This document shows, piece after piece, positions 1 to 8,107 of a stretch of 64,000 nucleotides of DNA (its first letter is position 1; every line of letters begins with the position of its first letter). This DNA comes from Lysinibacillus odysseyi 34hs-1 = NBRC 100172. GTDB lineage: Bacteria; Bacillota; Bacilli; Bacillales_A; Planococcaceae. The notes under the pieces were generated by a model. It worked only from the letters and a program-made list of their open reading frames with translations. It was not told where the DNA came from and ran no database searches. The stretch is from positions 248,001-312,000 of the forward strand of contig NZ_BCVX01000002.1 in assembly GCF_001591965.1 (NCBI RefSeq), written 5' to 3'. A program made the position numbers and the translations under genes.

Positions 1-1088
1 TCGATTGCTTTTTCAATAGCATCTGGTGTATGCGCGTAATCGATGAAAATCTGGATCGGCAGCTCCGTATGTACCTTCTCCATCCGGCCTTTTACAGGTG
101 AAAGATTTTCAATTTGTTCTATAATCAGCTCTAACGCAAAACCACGGGAGTAAAAGGTTGCTGTAGCAGCGAGGATATTATAAACATTAAATTCCCCCAG
201 CAAATGCATAGCTACCGGGAAAATCCCCTCAGGTGTCAGCATATCAAAATAAGTCATGCCATTTTCGTAGCGGATATTTTGTGCACTAAATAACGCCTGA
301 TTTTTCAGCCCGTATGTCCAAATAGGAAACGGCGTCAGCTTTGCATAGCGCTCGCTCCAAGGATCGTCTGCGTTTAAAATGACACTTTTGTTTTTCGATA
401 AATCCTGTCCAAGCTGAGAAAACAACAAGCCTTTTGCATTGCCGTATTCCTCCATCGTGCCATGGAAGTCCAGGTGATCATGTGTCAGGTTGGTAAAGAT
501 CGCCACATCATAATCCACTCCTGCTAAACGGCCAAGAACCAAGCCGTGCGAGGACACTTCCATGACCATCGCGCGGCAGCCTTCCATTTTTGCACGGAAG
601 ATCATCTGCTGTGTATTAAGAGCATCACTCGTTGTGTTAGCCGATTCATACAGTACGCCGTTTAGATTAAAACCAATCGTACCAGAAAGTGCGGATTTTT
701 CCCCCAAGCCCACTAAAATATTGTGGACGATACCAGCTACACTCGTTTTGCCGTTTGTTCCTGTTACACCGATCATCGTTAAATCATTTGATGGGTAATC
801 AAAGAACTTCGCCGCTAATAATCCGAGCGCCCGGTCTGTACTATCAACGACAACTTGCGCAACATTTCCTTTTAAATCAAGGGCACGTTCTGTTACAACG
901 ATGGTAGCCCCTGCATCGACAGCTTTTTGGGCAAAGTCATGCCCATCTACCGTGTACCCTTTAATACAGATGAAAAGCGTGCTGGGCTGTACCCCACGCG
1001 AATCTATAGCAATATCTTTAATATTATTCGGCAAACGCCCAATGATTTTTTTGTGCGGAAGAGCGCTTAAAATTTCTTCTGCATACAT
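1..1088 (-). CDS. murE: MurE, UDP-MurNAc-tripeptide synthetase (C-terminus outside window)
   Basis: This is a cytoplasmic Mur ligase that adds the third peptide residue (meso-DAP or L-Lys) to UDP-MurNAc-L-Ala-D-Glu in peptidoglycan synthesis. About 362 residues are visible. They include the ATP-binding loop GVTGTNGKTS (residues 107-116), a substrate stretch with TTSDALNT, the VSSHGL and NLTHDHLDFHG motifs, and IDYAHTPD near the cut. The motif that separates DAP- from Lys-adding enzymes (DNPR versus D-D/N-P-N/A) lies beyond base 1, so specificity cannot be read here. The ATG is preceded by GGAGGATTAAGC. The upstream aminopeptidase gene ends two bases earlier, so the two are probably co-transcribed. 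The family assignment is secure. Confidence 0.95.
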   Translation of the reverse strand, partial: MYAEEILSALPHKKIIGRLPNNIKDIAIDSRGVQPSTLFICIKGYTVDGHDFAQKAVDAGATIVVTERALDLKGNVAQVVVDSTDRALGLLAAKFFDYPSNDLTMIGVTGTNGKTSVAGIVHNILVGLGEKSALSGTIGFNLNGVLYESANTTSDALNTQQMIFRAKMEGCRAMVMEVSSHGLVLGRLAGVDYDVAIFTNLTHDHLDFHGTMEEYGNAKGLLFSQLGQDLSKNKSVILNADDPWSERYAKLTPFPIWTYGLKNQALFSAQNIRYENGMTYFDMLTPEGIFPVAMHLLGEFNVYNILAATATFYSRGFALELIIEQIENLSPVKGRMEKVHTELPIQIFIDYAHTPDAIEKAI

Positions 1089-1090
1089 GC

Positions 1091-2152
1091 TTAATCCTCC
1101 ATTTCAACTAGTGGTGACATAATATAAGTAAATATCAGTTGTGCTGTAGCTTTCAGTGAGTCAATATGTGTCCGTTCATAAGCATGACTTGACTCTATTC
1201 CCGGGCCAAACAGCGCGTGACGGACATCGTACCCTGCACGGATAGCAGCGGAGGCATCAGAGCCGTAATAAGGATAGATATCGAGCTTATAATCGATCTG
1301 ATTTGCCTTTGCCAGTTCCACAAGATGCCGGGTTAATTCATAGTGATAAGGACCACTGGAATCTTTCGCACAAATAGAGACGGTATACTCATCACTTGCC
1401 TGGCCATCCCCTATTGCGCCCATATCGACTGCTATATATTCAACCACTTCTTCCGGAATATTCGAGTTTCCTCCATAGCCGATTTCTTCATTATTCGAAA
1501 TATAGAAATGCGTTGTATATGGCAATGTTACATCGTTTTCCTTTAAATATCTTATCACTTCCAACAGAAGTGTCGTGCTTGCTTTGTCATCCAGATGGCG
1601 GGATTTAATAAAACCTGTTTCCGTCTTTTCAAAGCGTACATCAAAAGATACAAAGTCTCCTACTTCAATTCCTAATTCACGTGTCTCTTTAGAGGAAGAG
1701 GTCTTTGCATCAATTCTTACCTCTATATGGTTTTCATCACGCTTTAGCTGATCTGCCCCGCGATACACATGGACCGTTGTTTCGTGCATTAAAATTGTAC
1801 CACGAATTTTCTCGCCCGCAGCAGTATGAATTGTGCAGTATTCTCCTTCTACGGCATTCCAATTAAAACCACCGATCATTCCCAATTTTAAGCGGCCACT
1901 TGATTTTACCTCTTTTACAATAGCCCCTAATGTATCCGTATGGGCTGTTAATAGACGCTGCTTTTCTTTATTTTCCCCTTCGAACGTTACGATCAAGGCG
2001 CCTTTATTCGTCTTTTTATAATCAATCCCTAAAGTATGTAGATATTTGCCCATAAAGCGCATAATCTCTGTCGTGTAGCCAGAAGGACTTGCTATATTTA
2101 CCAACTTTTCTAACAAATTCACAGTGTTTTCTTCGTTAAACTTGTAGTTCAT
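1091..2152 (-). CDS. M42-family metallo-aminopeptidase
   Basis: A cytosolic dinuclear-metal aminopeptidase of the M42 family (PepA/YsdC/FrvX group), 353 residues. It probably trims peptides from the N-terminus. Metal-ligand motifs are visible in the expected order: HTDTLGAIV, LDDKAST, NNEEIGYGG (catalytic Glu pair), DMGAIGDG and SSHAYERTH. The start was set at the ATG of MNYKF because GAGGGGG lies eight bases upstream. The reading frame extends 22 codons further up, but without a ribosome site. It is followed immediately by murE on the same strand. Family members are often labelled endoglucanase by old annotation, which the motifs do not support. Confidence 0.9.
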   Translation of the reverse strand: MNYKFNEENTVNLLEKLVNIASPSGYTTEIMRFMGKYLHTLGIDYKKTNKGALIVTFEGENKEKQRLLTAHTDTLGAIVKEVKSSGRLKLGMIGGFNWNAVEGEYCTIHTAAGEKIRGTILMHETTVHVYRGADQLKRDENHIEVRIDAKTSSSKETRELGIEVGDFVSFDVRFEKTETGFIKSRHLDDKASTTLLLEVIRYLKENDVTLPYTTHFYISNNEEIGYGGNSNIPEEVVEYIAVDMGAIGDGQASDEYTVSICAKDSSGPYHYELTRHLVELAKANQIDYKLDIYPYYGSDASAAIRAGYDVRHALFGPGIESSHAYERTHIDSLKATAQLIFTYIMSPLVEMED

Positions 2153-2254
2153 GTCAAATACCCCCTCAATTCTATTTATCATAACAAAATTCGGCGTTTC
2201 TCGACACAGGGAAATCATGTATCATGAAAATATTAACGTGATTTGAGGTGCAGA

Positions 2255-3832
2255 ATGCAACAATTAGAAATTTTGCATAAACGTAATTTATTCATTTATT
2301 TTTCGATGACCGTTGCTTTTTCTATATATTTTATAACAATCATTACAGGAATATTTAAATATAACCACTATTATCCCTTTATTGCCGGTGCCGCCATTAT
2401 ACTAGTAGGCATTTTATTTCGTTTTAAAATATCGCCTACCGTCATGCGCTTCATTCTATTAATTACATGGAATAGTCTTATTGTATTGAGTATAATAAGT
2501 GATCCGCAAATCTTTGCTCTTTATTGGTTCCTAATTTTCATTATCATGGCGAGCATCTATCAATCATTTATTATTACGATGATTGCATCGCTTTGTAGTA
2601 CTATTCAGGTTGCCTTCATTCTATTTTATTTCTTCGAGTCTATGTATCTCCCGTCTTCTGCTGTCAATCCGCTGTATATATTCGTCCTATTGCTGATTGT
2701 CGCATTAGGAACCATCCAAATAATATATATACGCCAATTTTGGAAAACGGCCGAGCATGCTAACCTTGAAAGAGAAAGAAGGCTTTCTTCGAAGGAAGCG
2801 TACTTACATTTGTTTTTTGAGCAGGCTGAAGATGCTATTGCCGTATTCGATTTAGAAGAAAAAGTAATTGAAGTAAACCCGGCATTTGAAAGATTATACG
2901 GCTGGAGCCGGGAAGAATGTATTGGCCGTTCCTTACCGCTTGTCCCGCCTGTTAACGAAGTAGCAGCAAGAGAACGTTTAAAACGGCTGATGAAGGGTGA
3001 ACGCTTTCACCTTCTAGATACGCAAGACATGAAAAAGGACGGGACGATATTCGATGCGCAAATTTCCTTATCCCCTATCTATAATGAATACGCTGAAATG
3101 ATTGCGATTTCTGTAATCTCACGGGATATCTCACTGATTAAAGAAAACGAGAGATTAATCATGCAATCTGAAAAGTTAAAGCTGGCTGGGGAAATTGCTG
3201 CAGAAGTAGCCCATGAAATCCGCAATCCAATGACTGTTGTTTCGGGGTTCGTTCAAATGATGGCTTCTGATAAAGATTCTCCTTATTACAGCTATACAGG
3301 ATTGATTCAGCCCGAAATTGAACGGATCGATATGATTATCTCAGACTTTCTCGTCCTTTCGCGTCCTCAAGCAAATACATATAAGCCATTCGATATTTGC
3401 CCTTTGCTGGACGATGTAGCAAAACTCTTTTCATTCGAACTCCAAAGCCGTCATATACAGTTTTTTATGGAGACTGAAGAAAAAACAGCTGTCATTCTCG
3501 GGAATGCTAATCAGATCAAGCAGGTGCTCATCAACCTGCTGAAAAATGCAATGGAAGCAATCGATAAGGAAGGCAGCATCCGCATCCTCTTGAGGAAAGA
3601 GAAGAAGCATATCATTGTTTCTCTTAAGGATTCTGGCCTTGGCATCCCCCCGCACCTGCTAGAGCGTATTTTCGAACCATTCTATACTACGAAGTCAACG
3701 GGTACTGGCCTTGGGATGATGATTGCTAACAAAATTATTACAGAACATATGGGAACCATTACAATATGTAGTCAGGAACAGATCGGAACAGAGATTTCCA
3801 TCTCCCTTCCGCTTCTGCTTTCGGACAAATAA
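2255..3832 (+). CDS. Membrane-bound PAS sensor histidine kinase (orphan)
   Basis: A 525-residue sensor kinase. The first 160 residues hold about six hydrophobic helices. A PAS domain follows at roughly 180-295 (NPAFERLYGWSREE). The dimerisation/phosphoacceptor domain carries AHEIRNP with His320. The ATPase domain shows the N-box (NLLKNAMEAI) and the G-boxes DSGLGIP and GTGLGM. No response regulator is adjacent. That organisation resembles the KinB/KinD/KinE class feeding the sporulation phosphorelay, but the ligand and target are unknown. The ATG was chosen because GAGGTG lies four bases upstream; an in-frame TTG 12 bases earlier overlaps that site. Confidence 0.88.
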   Translation: MQQLEILHKRNLFIYFSMTVAFSIYFITIITGIFKYNHYYPFIAGAAIILVGILFRFKISPTVMRFILLITWNSLIVLSIISDPQIFALYWFLIFIIMASIYQSFIITMIASLCSTIQVAFILFYFFESMYLPSSAVNPLYIFVLLLIVALGTIQIIYIRQFWKTAEHANLERERRLSSKEAYLHLFFEQAEDAIAVFDLEEKVIEVNPAFERLYGWSREECIGRSLPLVPPVNEVAARERLKRLMKGERFHLLDTQDMKKDGTIFDAQISLSPIYNEYAEMIAISVISRDISLIKENERLIMQSEKLKLAGEIAAEVAHEIRNPMTVVSGFVQMMASDKDSPYYSYTGLIQPEIERIDMIISDFLVLSRPQANTYKPFDICPLLDDVAKLFSFELQSRHIQFFMETEEKTAVILGNANQIKQVLINLLKNAMEAIDKEGSIRILLRKEKKHIIVSLKDSGLGIPPHLLERIFEPFYTTKSTGTGLGMMIANKIITEHMGTITICSQEQIGTEISISLPLLLSDK

Positions 3833-3910
3833 AGCTTTTATTTGCGGCAAATGAAATAGTTTTCAATAACCTGTTATCCATCATCTCTAACAAAAATGCA
3901 GGCATATGTA

Positions 3911-3950
3911 AAAAGCCAGGGAGGAATTTTTTCCGCCTGGCTTATTTTTT
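3911..3950. terminator. Intrinsic terminator, probably bidirectional
   Basis: AAGCCAGG and CCTGGCTT arms with extra GA-rich pairing form a stem that ends in TTATTTTTT. It lies between the converging kinase and aldehyde dehydrogenase genes; the A-run on the left side would also serve the minus strand. Confidence 0.8.
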
Positions 3951-4025
3951 ACTTTTTGAAGCAATTCGGCATTCTTTCAGCTAAAACTCTTCGCTGGCTC
4001 AGCCGGTCGTAAATTCTAACAGCTA

Positions 4026-5414
4026 TTATTTCATAATTGTCCGGATCAATTTTACCTTTTTCTTATAAGGCGGGAATAACAGATTATTCGCAAGCTTGGA
4101 TGACCGTTTTAAAATAGATTTTGGATGCGTAAAGTTTTCAAAGCTTGCCTTCCCATGATAAGCCTTTACTCCGGAAGGACCAACACCGCCAAATGGCAGA
4201 TGGGCATTTCCTACATGTGTGATGACATCATTAATGCAGCCACCGCCGAACGGCAGCTCCTCCAGGAAGTATTCAATGGCCCCTTCATTTTCCGAGAATA
4301 AATAAGCTGCAAGAGGTTTCGGCAACTGCCGGACGCAATGGATGACACGTGGCAAGTCCTCATAAGCCATAATTGGCATAATTGGTCCAAACAGCTCATC
4401 CTCCATTGACGGGCTGGACCACTCCACATTTTCTAAAATAGTAGGTTCGATATATAAATCGGCGCTGTCTGTCCGTCCACCAAATGTAATATTTCCAGCT
4501 TCCTCGTCTAAGATGGACTGCAGGCGCTGAAATTGTCGTTCATTAATAATACGGCCATAATCTTTACTTTTCTGCGGGTCTTTTCCATAAAATTGTGTAA
4601 GTGCTTTTTGCAGCTTCTGCACAAACTTTTTATAAACAGATCGCTGCACAAGCACATAATCCGGTGCTACACATGTCTGGCCGGCGTTATTGAATTTTCC
4701 CCAGGCAATGCGTTTGGCAGCTACATCAAGATTTGCTGTTTGATCTACAATTGCCGGGCTTTTACCGCCCAGCTCCAGAGCAATTGGTGTCAATCTTTCA
4801 GCAGCAGCCTTCGCTACAATTTTGCCGACAGCTACGCTCCCTGTAAAGAAAATATAGTCAAAGGAAGCATGGATAAGTGCTGTCACTTCTTCCTTCTCGC
4901 CCTCGACTACACGAACGTATTGAGGCTCAAATGCTTCTCCCAAAATCGTCTTTAAAATCGCTGCTGTATGAACGCTCGACTCAGAAGGCTTTACAATGGC
5001 TGTATTGCCGCCAATAATAGCACCAAGTAATGGCTCAATCACAAGCTGGAATGGATAATTGAACGGACCAATAATCAATACTACGCCATAAGGTTCCCGT
5101 ACAATAAAGCTCTTACCCGGCTGGAACTGAATGGGCGTTTTTACTGCTTCAGGCTTCATCCATTCCTCTAGATGATCCAGCATATAAGTTATGGAGTCAT
5201 AAACAATTCCGATTTCTGTTGCATAGGCTTCAAATTCACTTTTGTTCAAATCCAGCTTCAAAGCCTGGATCACATCTTTTTCATACTTTTTGATTGTTTC
5301 TTTTAGTTTAACAAGCTGTGCTTTGCGAAACTCTACATCCTTTGTAGCCCGTGTAAAATAATACGTCCGCTGCTCTTCAATCATATTTTCTACATCTGTC
5401 TGCGTAAAATTCAT
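4026..5414 (-). CDS. NAD(P)-dependent aldehyde dehydrogenase (ALDH3-like, YwdH type)
   Basis: A cytoplasmic enzyme that oxidises aldehydes to carboxylic acids, 462 residues, which is the short ALDH3/YwdH length. The general base Glu214 lies in LELGGKSP and the nucleophile Cys248 in NNAGQTCVAPDY. The cofactor region FTGSVAVGK and the C-terminal PFGGVGPSG motif are present. The natural substrate cannot be inferred; long-chain or aromatic aldehydes are typical of the group. The start ATG follows GAGGGGG. The gene stands alone, and an 18-base palindrome lies in its promoter region. Confidence 0.9.
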   Translation of the reverse strand: MNFTQTDVENMIEEQRTYYFTRATKDVEFRKAQLVKLKETIKKYEKDVIQALKLDLNKSEFEAYATEIGIVYDSITYMLDHLEEWMKPEAVKTPIQFQPGKSFIVREPYGVVLIIGPFNYPFQLVIEPLLGAIIGGNTAIVKPSESSVHTAAILKTILGEAFEPQYVRVVEGEKEEVTALIHASFDYIFFTGSVAVGKIVAKAAAERLTPIALELGGKSPAIVDQTANLDVAAKRIAWGKFNNAGQTCVAPDYVLVQRSVYKKFVQKLQKALTQFYGKDPQKSKDYGRIINERQFQRLQSILDEEAGNITFGGRTDSADLYIEPTILENVEWSSPSMEDELFGPIMPIMAYEDLPRVIHCVRQLPKPLAAYLFSENEGAIEYFLEELPFGGGCINDVITHVGNAHLPFGGVGPSGVKAYHGKASFENFTHPKSILKRSSKLANNLLFPPYKKKVKLIRTIMK

Positions 5415-5485
5415 TGTCTATTTTCCCCCTCTTTTTTTAATTTAAATGCATAATCCAACTGCTTGCTCACATATTAACTATATAT

Positions 5486-5503
5486 ACATTACATCGGTAA
5501 TGT
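5486..5503. promoter_or_regulatory. Palindromic operator candidate upstream of the aldehyde dehydrogenase
   Basis: ACATTAC-ATCG-GTAATGT is a perfect 7+7 inverted repeat 72 bases before the aldehyde dehydrogenase start, next to an AT-rich TATATAG stretch that could be its -10 region. The cognate regulator is not identifiable here. Confidence 0.45.
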
Positions 5504-5559
5504 TAGACCCTTTCCGATGATGCATGTTGCTACAAAAAATCGTAACACTTGCGCTGTAT

Positions 5560-5585
5560 GTTTACAAACAAAATCGCTAGGGTAA
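5560..5585 (+). promoter_or_regulatory. Sigma-B-like promoter for the 49-residue gene
   Basis: GTTTAC, a 14-base spacer and GGGTAA match the general-stress consensus GTTTAA-N12-15-GGGTAT at 10 of 12 positions. The predicted transcript would start about 50 bases before the small gene's ATG. Confidence 0.6.
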
Positions 5586-5643
5586 AGTTTATCAACAACA
5601 AGACGGATATTTATATTTCCACTAAATGAAGGAGGCAATTTTT

Positions 5644-5793
5644 ATGATTATTACAGAGACATGGTGGGAGACAATTTTTTCTGGCGTACTTGCAATTGGA
5701 ATCGACGAGAAAAAACTGCATCAACTAGAAGATGAATCATTCCTCTATTTCAAGGAACAATTGCCTGAAATTCAAGATGAAAATGAAATGTAA
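5644..5793 (+). CDS. Small protein of unknown function, 49 residues
   Basis: An ATG follows AAGGAGG at a suitable distance and opens a 49-codon frame. The protein begins MIITETWWETIFSGVLAIG, a short amphipathic to hydrophobic segment, and ends in an acidic tail (LPEIQDENEM). I do not recognise the family. The sigma-B-like promoter upstream and the strong hairpin downstream make it a complete small transcription unit, and suggest a general stress protein. That role is inference from the promoter only. Confidence 0.7.
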   Translation: MIITETWWETIFSGVLAIGIDEKKLHQLEDESFLYFKEQLPEIQDENEM

Positions 5794-5812
5794 CTAAATA
5801 AAAATGTAACCC

Positions 5813-5854
5813 AAAGCGCGGACAAGCTGACTAAAAAGCTATGCTGCGCTTTTT
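5813..5854 (+). terminator. Intrinsic terminator after the small gene
   Basis: AAAGCGC and GCGCTTT form the outer stem and AGCT/AGCT an inner one, followed by a T-run. Confidence 0.75.
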
Positions 5855-5944
5855 AACATGATTTTATACCCCCTCCGCTTTGCATTTCCTTCTCATCCTT
5901 CGTATAATCGCTAAAGAGATGGATTAAGAACACGGGGGAAAGTC

Positions 5945-6448
5945 ATGTTTAGAAAGTTCACAAAGCTGTATATGGTATTTTTAGTAGGTTTGATTATTTT
6001 AGGGGGAGTTAGCATTTTTCTTTCTGGTAAGCCAAGCGAAGTAGAGCGGGCAAGTTTAGAAGAAAAAGCTGCCCAAAAGACGCCTGGTTACGCAACTATG
6101 ACATCACTTGCTGACATTGCCGGAAAGCATCTGGAAGAAGACGCCATTTTAGATATTCAAGTCTCTCCTGACGAGATGCGGGAGGATGCATTGCTGCAGC
6201 TCCAAACAACTGAATCTGCGACGGAGGATACGCTCCTAAAGAATACATATGATCTGCTGCAGGATGTTCAAAAGATTGGATCGATTGAGACGTTCACCAT
6301 TTCCTGGTTTATGCAGCTGGAAGACCAAAATGCTGAAGTATTGTCCCTTACACTTAAAAAAGAGGAGCTTGACGAGTTACATACGATTCGCTATAGTGAA
6401 TTACCTTCCATCACTTCTAAATATGTGGAGCATAAAGCGCTGCAATAA
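5945..6448 (+). CDS. Unknown membrane-anchored protein, 167 residues
   Basis: The N-terminus (KLYMVFLVGLIILGGVSIFL) is a single hydrophobic helix. The remaining 135 residues are hydrophilic, rich in Glu and Leu and probably extracytoplasmic. There is no lipobox and no motif that I recognise. The ATG follows GGGGGAAAGTC. A TATAAT at 5903-5908 is a plausible -10 element. The gene is isolated between a terminator and cotD, so context gives no function. Confidence 0.7.
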   Translation: MFRKFTKLYMVFLVGLIILGGVSIFLSGKPSEVERASLEEKAAQKTPGYATMTSLADIAGKHLEEDAILDIQVSPDEMREDALLQLQTTESATEDTLLKNTYDLLQDVQKIGSIETFTISWFMQLEDQNAEVLSLTLKKEELDELHTIRYSELPSITSKYVEHKALQ

Positions 6449-6752
6449 ACAGCCGTTCTGTGCGGTGGGAGATATCCTAGGCAGGACAAACACCTTTGGA
6501 TTCTCCCTTTCTTCTTTCAATTCTTCAATCTGCCGACATAAAAGCCTATTTCTACTTTAGAAAAACCGGCTCCTCACCCTTTCTACCAGTACTAACCCTC
6601 AATATTCTATAATAGGAAAATGCCTGTCTATAGCATCATTCGCCCTATTTTTTCACCTATGGTGAATGCAGGCTGTGCTATTGAACAAATTCATTTTCGT
6701 CTAATGCTGAGTGTATGATTGTTTTTATTAGGAGAAATAGGTATATAACTAT
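6449..6752. other. Non-coding gap before the cotD promoter
   Basis: No convincing gene, RNA or repeat was seen; the short overlapping frames have no ribosome sites. Confidence 0.5.
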
Positions 6753-6780
6753 ACAAGCAAAGACACATGATCATATGTTA
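6753..6780 (+). promoter_or_regulatory. Sigma-K promoter of cotD
   Basis: AC at 6753-6754, 17 bases, then CATATGTTA, a perfect fit to the late mother-cell consensus AC-N16/17-CATANNNTA. It lies 38 bases before the cotD ATG. Confidence 0.7.
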
Positions 6781-6817
6781 ATAAGGACTCACATTATAGG
6801 AAAAAGGAGGCTTACCT

Positions 6818-7135
6818 ATGTACGGAGGAAACTGGTTCAACCAAGGCAGAAGAGGCTTCGGCCGAGCGCCTTATAACTTCCCACCTCAAAATTCCCCTGC
6901 TACCTATGATCCACCGATTGTTTCGCCGACACAGGAATTTGTGCGCACAAATATTTTCAACACTTACGTACCGCATATCCATCCGTCCCATACTACAACA
7001 GTCAACAGACACATGATTCATAATCAACACTATTTCCCACATACTGAATCTGTAGTAAATGAATGCTGCGAAACAAATACAATTTGCGGCACGCCTTATC
7101 CAGGCTGGGGTTCCTCAAGAAGAAGACGTCGATAA
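6818..7135 (+). CDS. cotD: Inner spore coat protein, CotD family
   Basis: A 105-residue coat protein. The centre carries the family signature of an HIHPSHTTTVNRH segment followed by NQHYFPHTESV, close to the corresponding part of B. subtilis CotD. The N-terminus is Gly/Asn/Pro-rich and the C-terminus has a CCETNTICG cluster and an arginine tail, which makes it longer than the 75-residue B. subtilis protein. The ATG follows AAAGGAGG. The sigma-K promoter fits synthesis in the mother cell late in sporulation. Confidence 0.85.
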   Translation: MYGGNWFNQGRRGFGRAPYNFPPQNSPATYDPPIVSPTQEFVRTNIFNTYVPHIHPSHTTTVNRHMIHNQHYFPHTESVVNECCETNTICGTPYPGWGSSRRRRR

Positions 7136-7176
7136 CCCTTTCAGCTATTGCCAAGAGTTTGAAGGTTTGTACAGAA

Positions 7177-7222
7177 GAAACCGGCACTTTCTGTTCTGAA
7201 AAGACCAAAAGTGCCGGTTTTT
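7177..7222. terminator. Terminator between cotD and the heme locus
   Basis: AACCGGCACTTT pairs with AAAGTGCCGGTT, followed by TTTTGAATTTTA. It lies between converging genes and probably works for both strands. Confidence 0.85.
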
Positions 7223-7268
7223 GAATTTTAAGTAACTTCAGGGCTCTCCTGCATTCCTTCACTGATTT

Positions 7269-8093
7269 TTAAGCTATCGTTGCGTTCATCTTTTCCAGTG
7301 CCTGACGAACCGCTGAAAGTGCATCAATCAGCTCCTGTTTCTGCTTACTCGTAAAGAGGCTGTAGTTAACATAGTCTTCCTTGCCAATCTCATAATAGGC
7401 GATGATTTCATTTAACTTCTTCACTTTCTCTGTAACTGCCGCTGCTTTTTCCGTATCTGCACGGGCCATGAAAATATTTACTATTTCCTCTAGTGCCTCG
7501 ATATTCGCTTTTATATCGTAAAGATAGTTGCCTGCATAGCTTACTTCCTTTTCTGCCAGCTGTTCATCGATTATTTGAGCCAGCATACCCTCTGTATCAT
7601 TCACTAATTGTTTGCCGTCCAGCTCCACTTCCGGCAGCTTTTCATTCAGCTTTTTAATATCGGCCACAAGCTCCTCTGCCGCAGCTTCATATCCGGTAGT
7701 TTTCTTTTGCTTAAACAAGCCGTACTCCAGACGGCGGAACCCTGTTGTCTCTTCGTCTTTACGTAAAACGGGGGTATCAATCTTTGCATCTAATGCAGCA
7801 AAGCTTGCTTTTGCCGGCTGTAGCCGTTCATAGTACATATGGACAAGCGGGTACAGCTTCTGTGCTTCTTCCAGCTTTCCTTCCTTTACATACCCTGCCA
7901 GCATCTCTGCATCCGCAATGAATGGCTCCATCTGTTCGATTGCAAAAGCACGGAACTGTTCTGCTTCAGAAGATAAATCAATCTCTTCTTTTATTACTTG
8001 CTCCTCTTTTGTTTCTTCTTGTTTGTCACTGCCGCATGCTCCAAGCATGGACGCTGCCAAAATAACAGCAGCAAGCCCTTTTTTAAATGTCAT
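7269..8093 (-). CDS. efeM: EfeM/EfeO-like M75 (imelysin) lipoprotein
   Basis: A surface lipoprotein of 274 residues with a signal peptide ending in the lipobox LGAC. The rest is an all-alpha M75/EfeO-type domain containing the family's GFRRLEYGLF motif. There is no cupredoxin domain, as in the EfeM form of Gram-positive bacteria. Known relatives take part in ferrous or heme-related iron uptake (EfeUOB). It is the last gene of the heme locus and begins 14 bases after sortase B. No EfeB peroxidase or EfeU permease is nearby. The ATG was preferred over a GTG nine bases upstream because AGAGGTGG is spaced correctly for it. Confidence 0.82.
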   Translation of the reverse strand: MTFKKGLAAVILAASMLGACGSDKQEETKEEQVIKEEIDLSSEAEQFRAFAIEQMEPFIADAEMLAGYVKEGKLEEAQKLYPLVHMYYERLQPAKASFAALDAKIDTPVLRKDEETTGFRRLEYGLFKQKKTTGYEAAAEELVADIKKLNEKLPEVELDGKQLVNDTEGMLAQIIDEQLAEKEVSYAGNYLYDIKANIEALEEIVNIFMARADTEKAAAVTEKVKKLNEIIAYYEIGKEDYVNYSLFTSKQKQELIDALSAVRQALEKMNATIA

Positions 8094-8107
8094 CTTTCCC
8101 ACCTCTA

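Noticed and set aside
4533-4955. 140-codon frame opposite the aldehyde dehydrogenase
   Set aside because: Antisense shadow of a well-supported enzyme; the composition follows the complementary codons.
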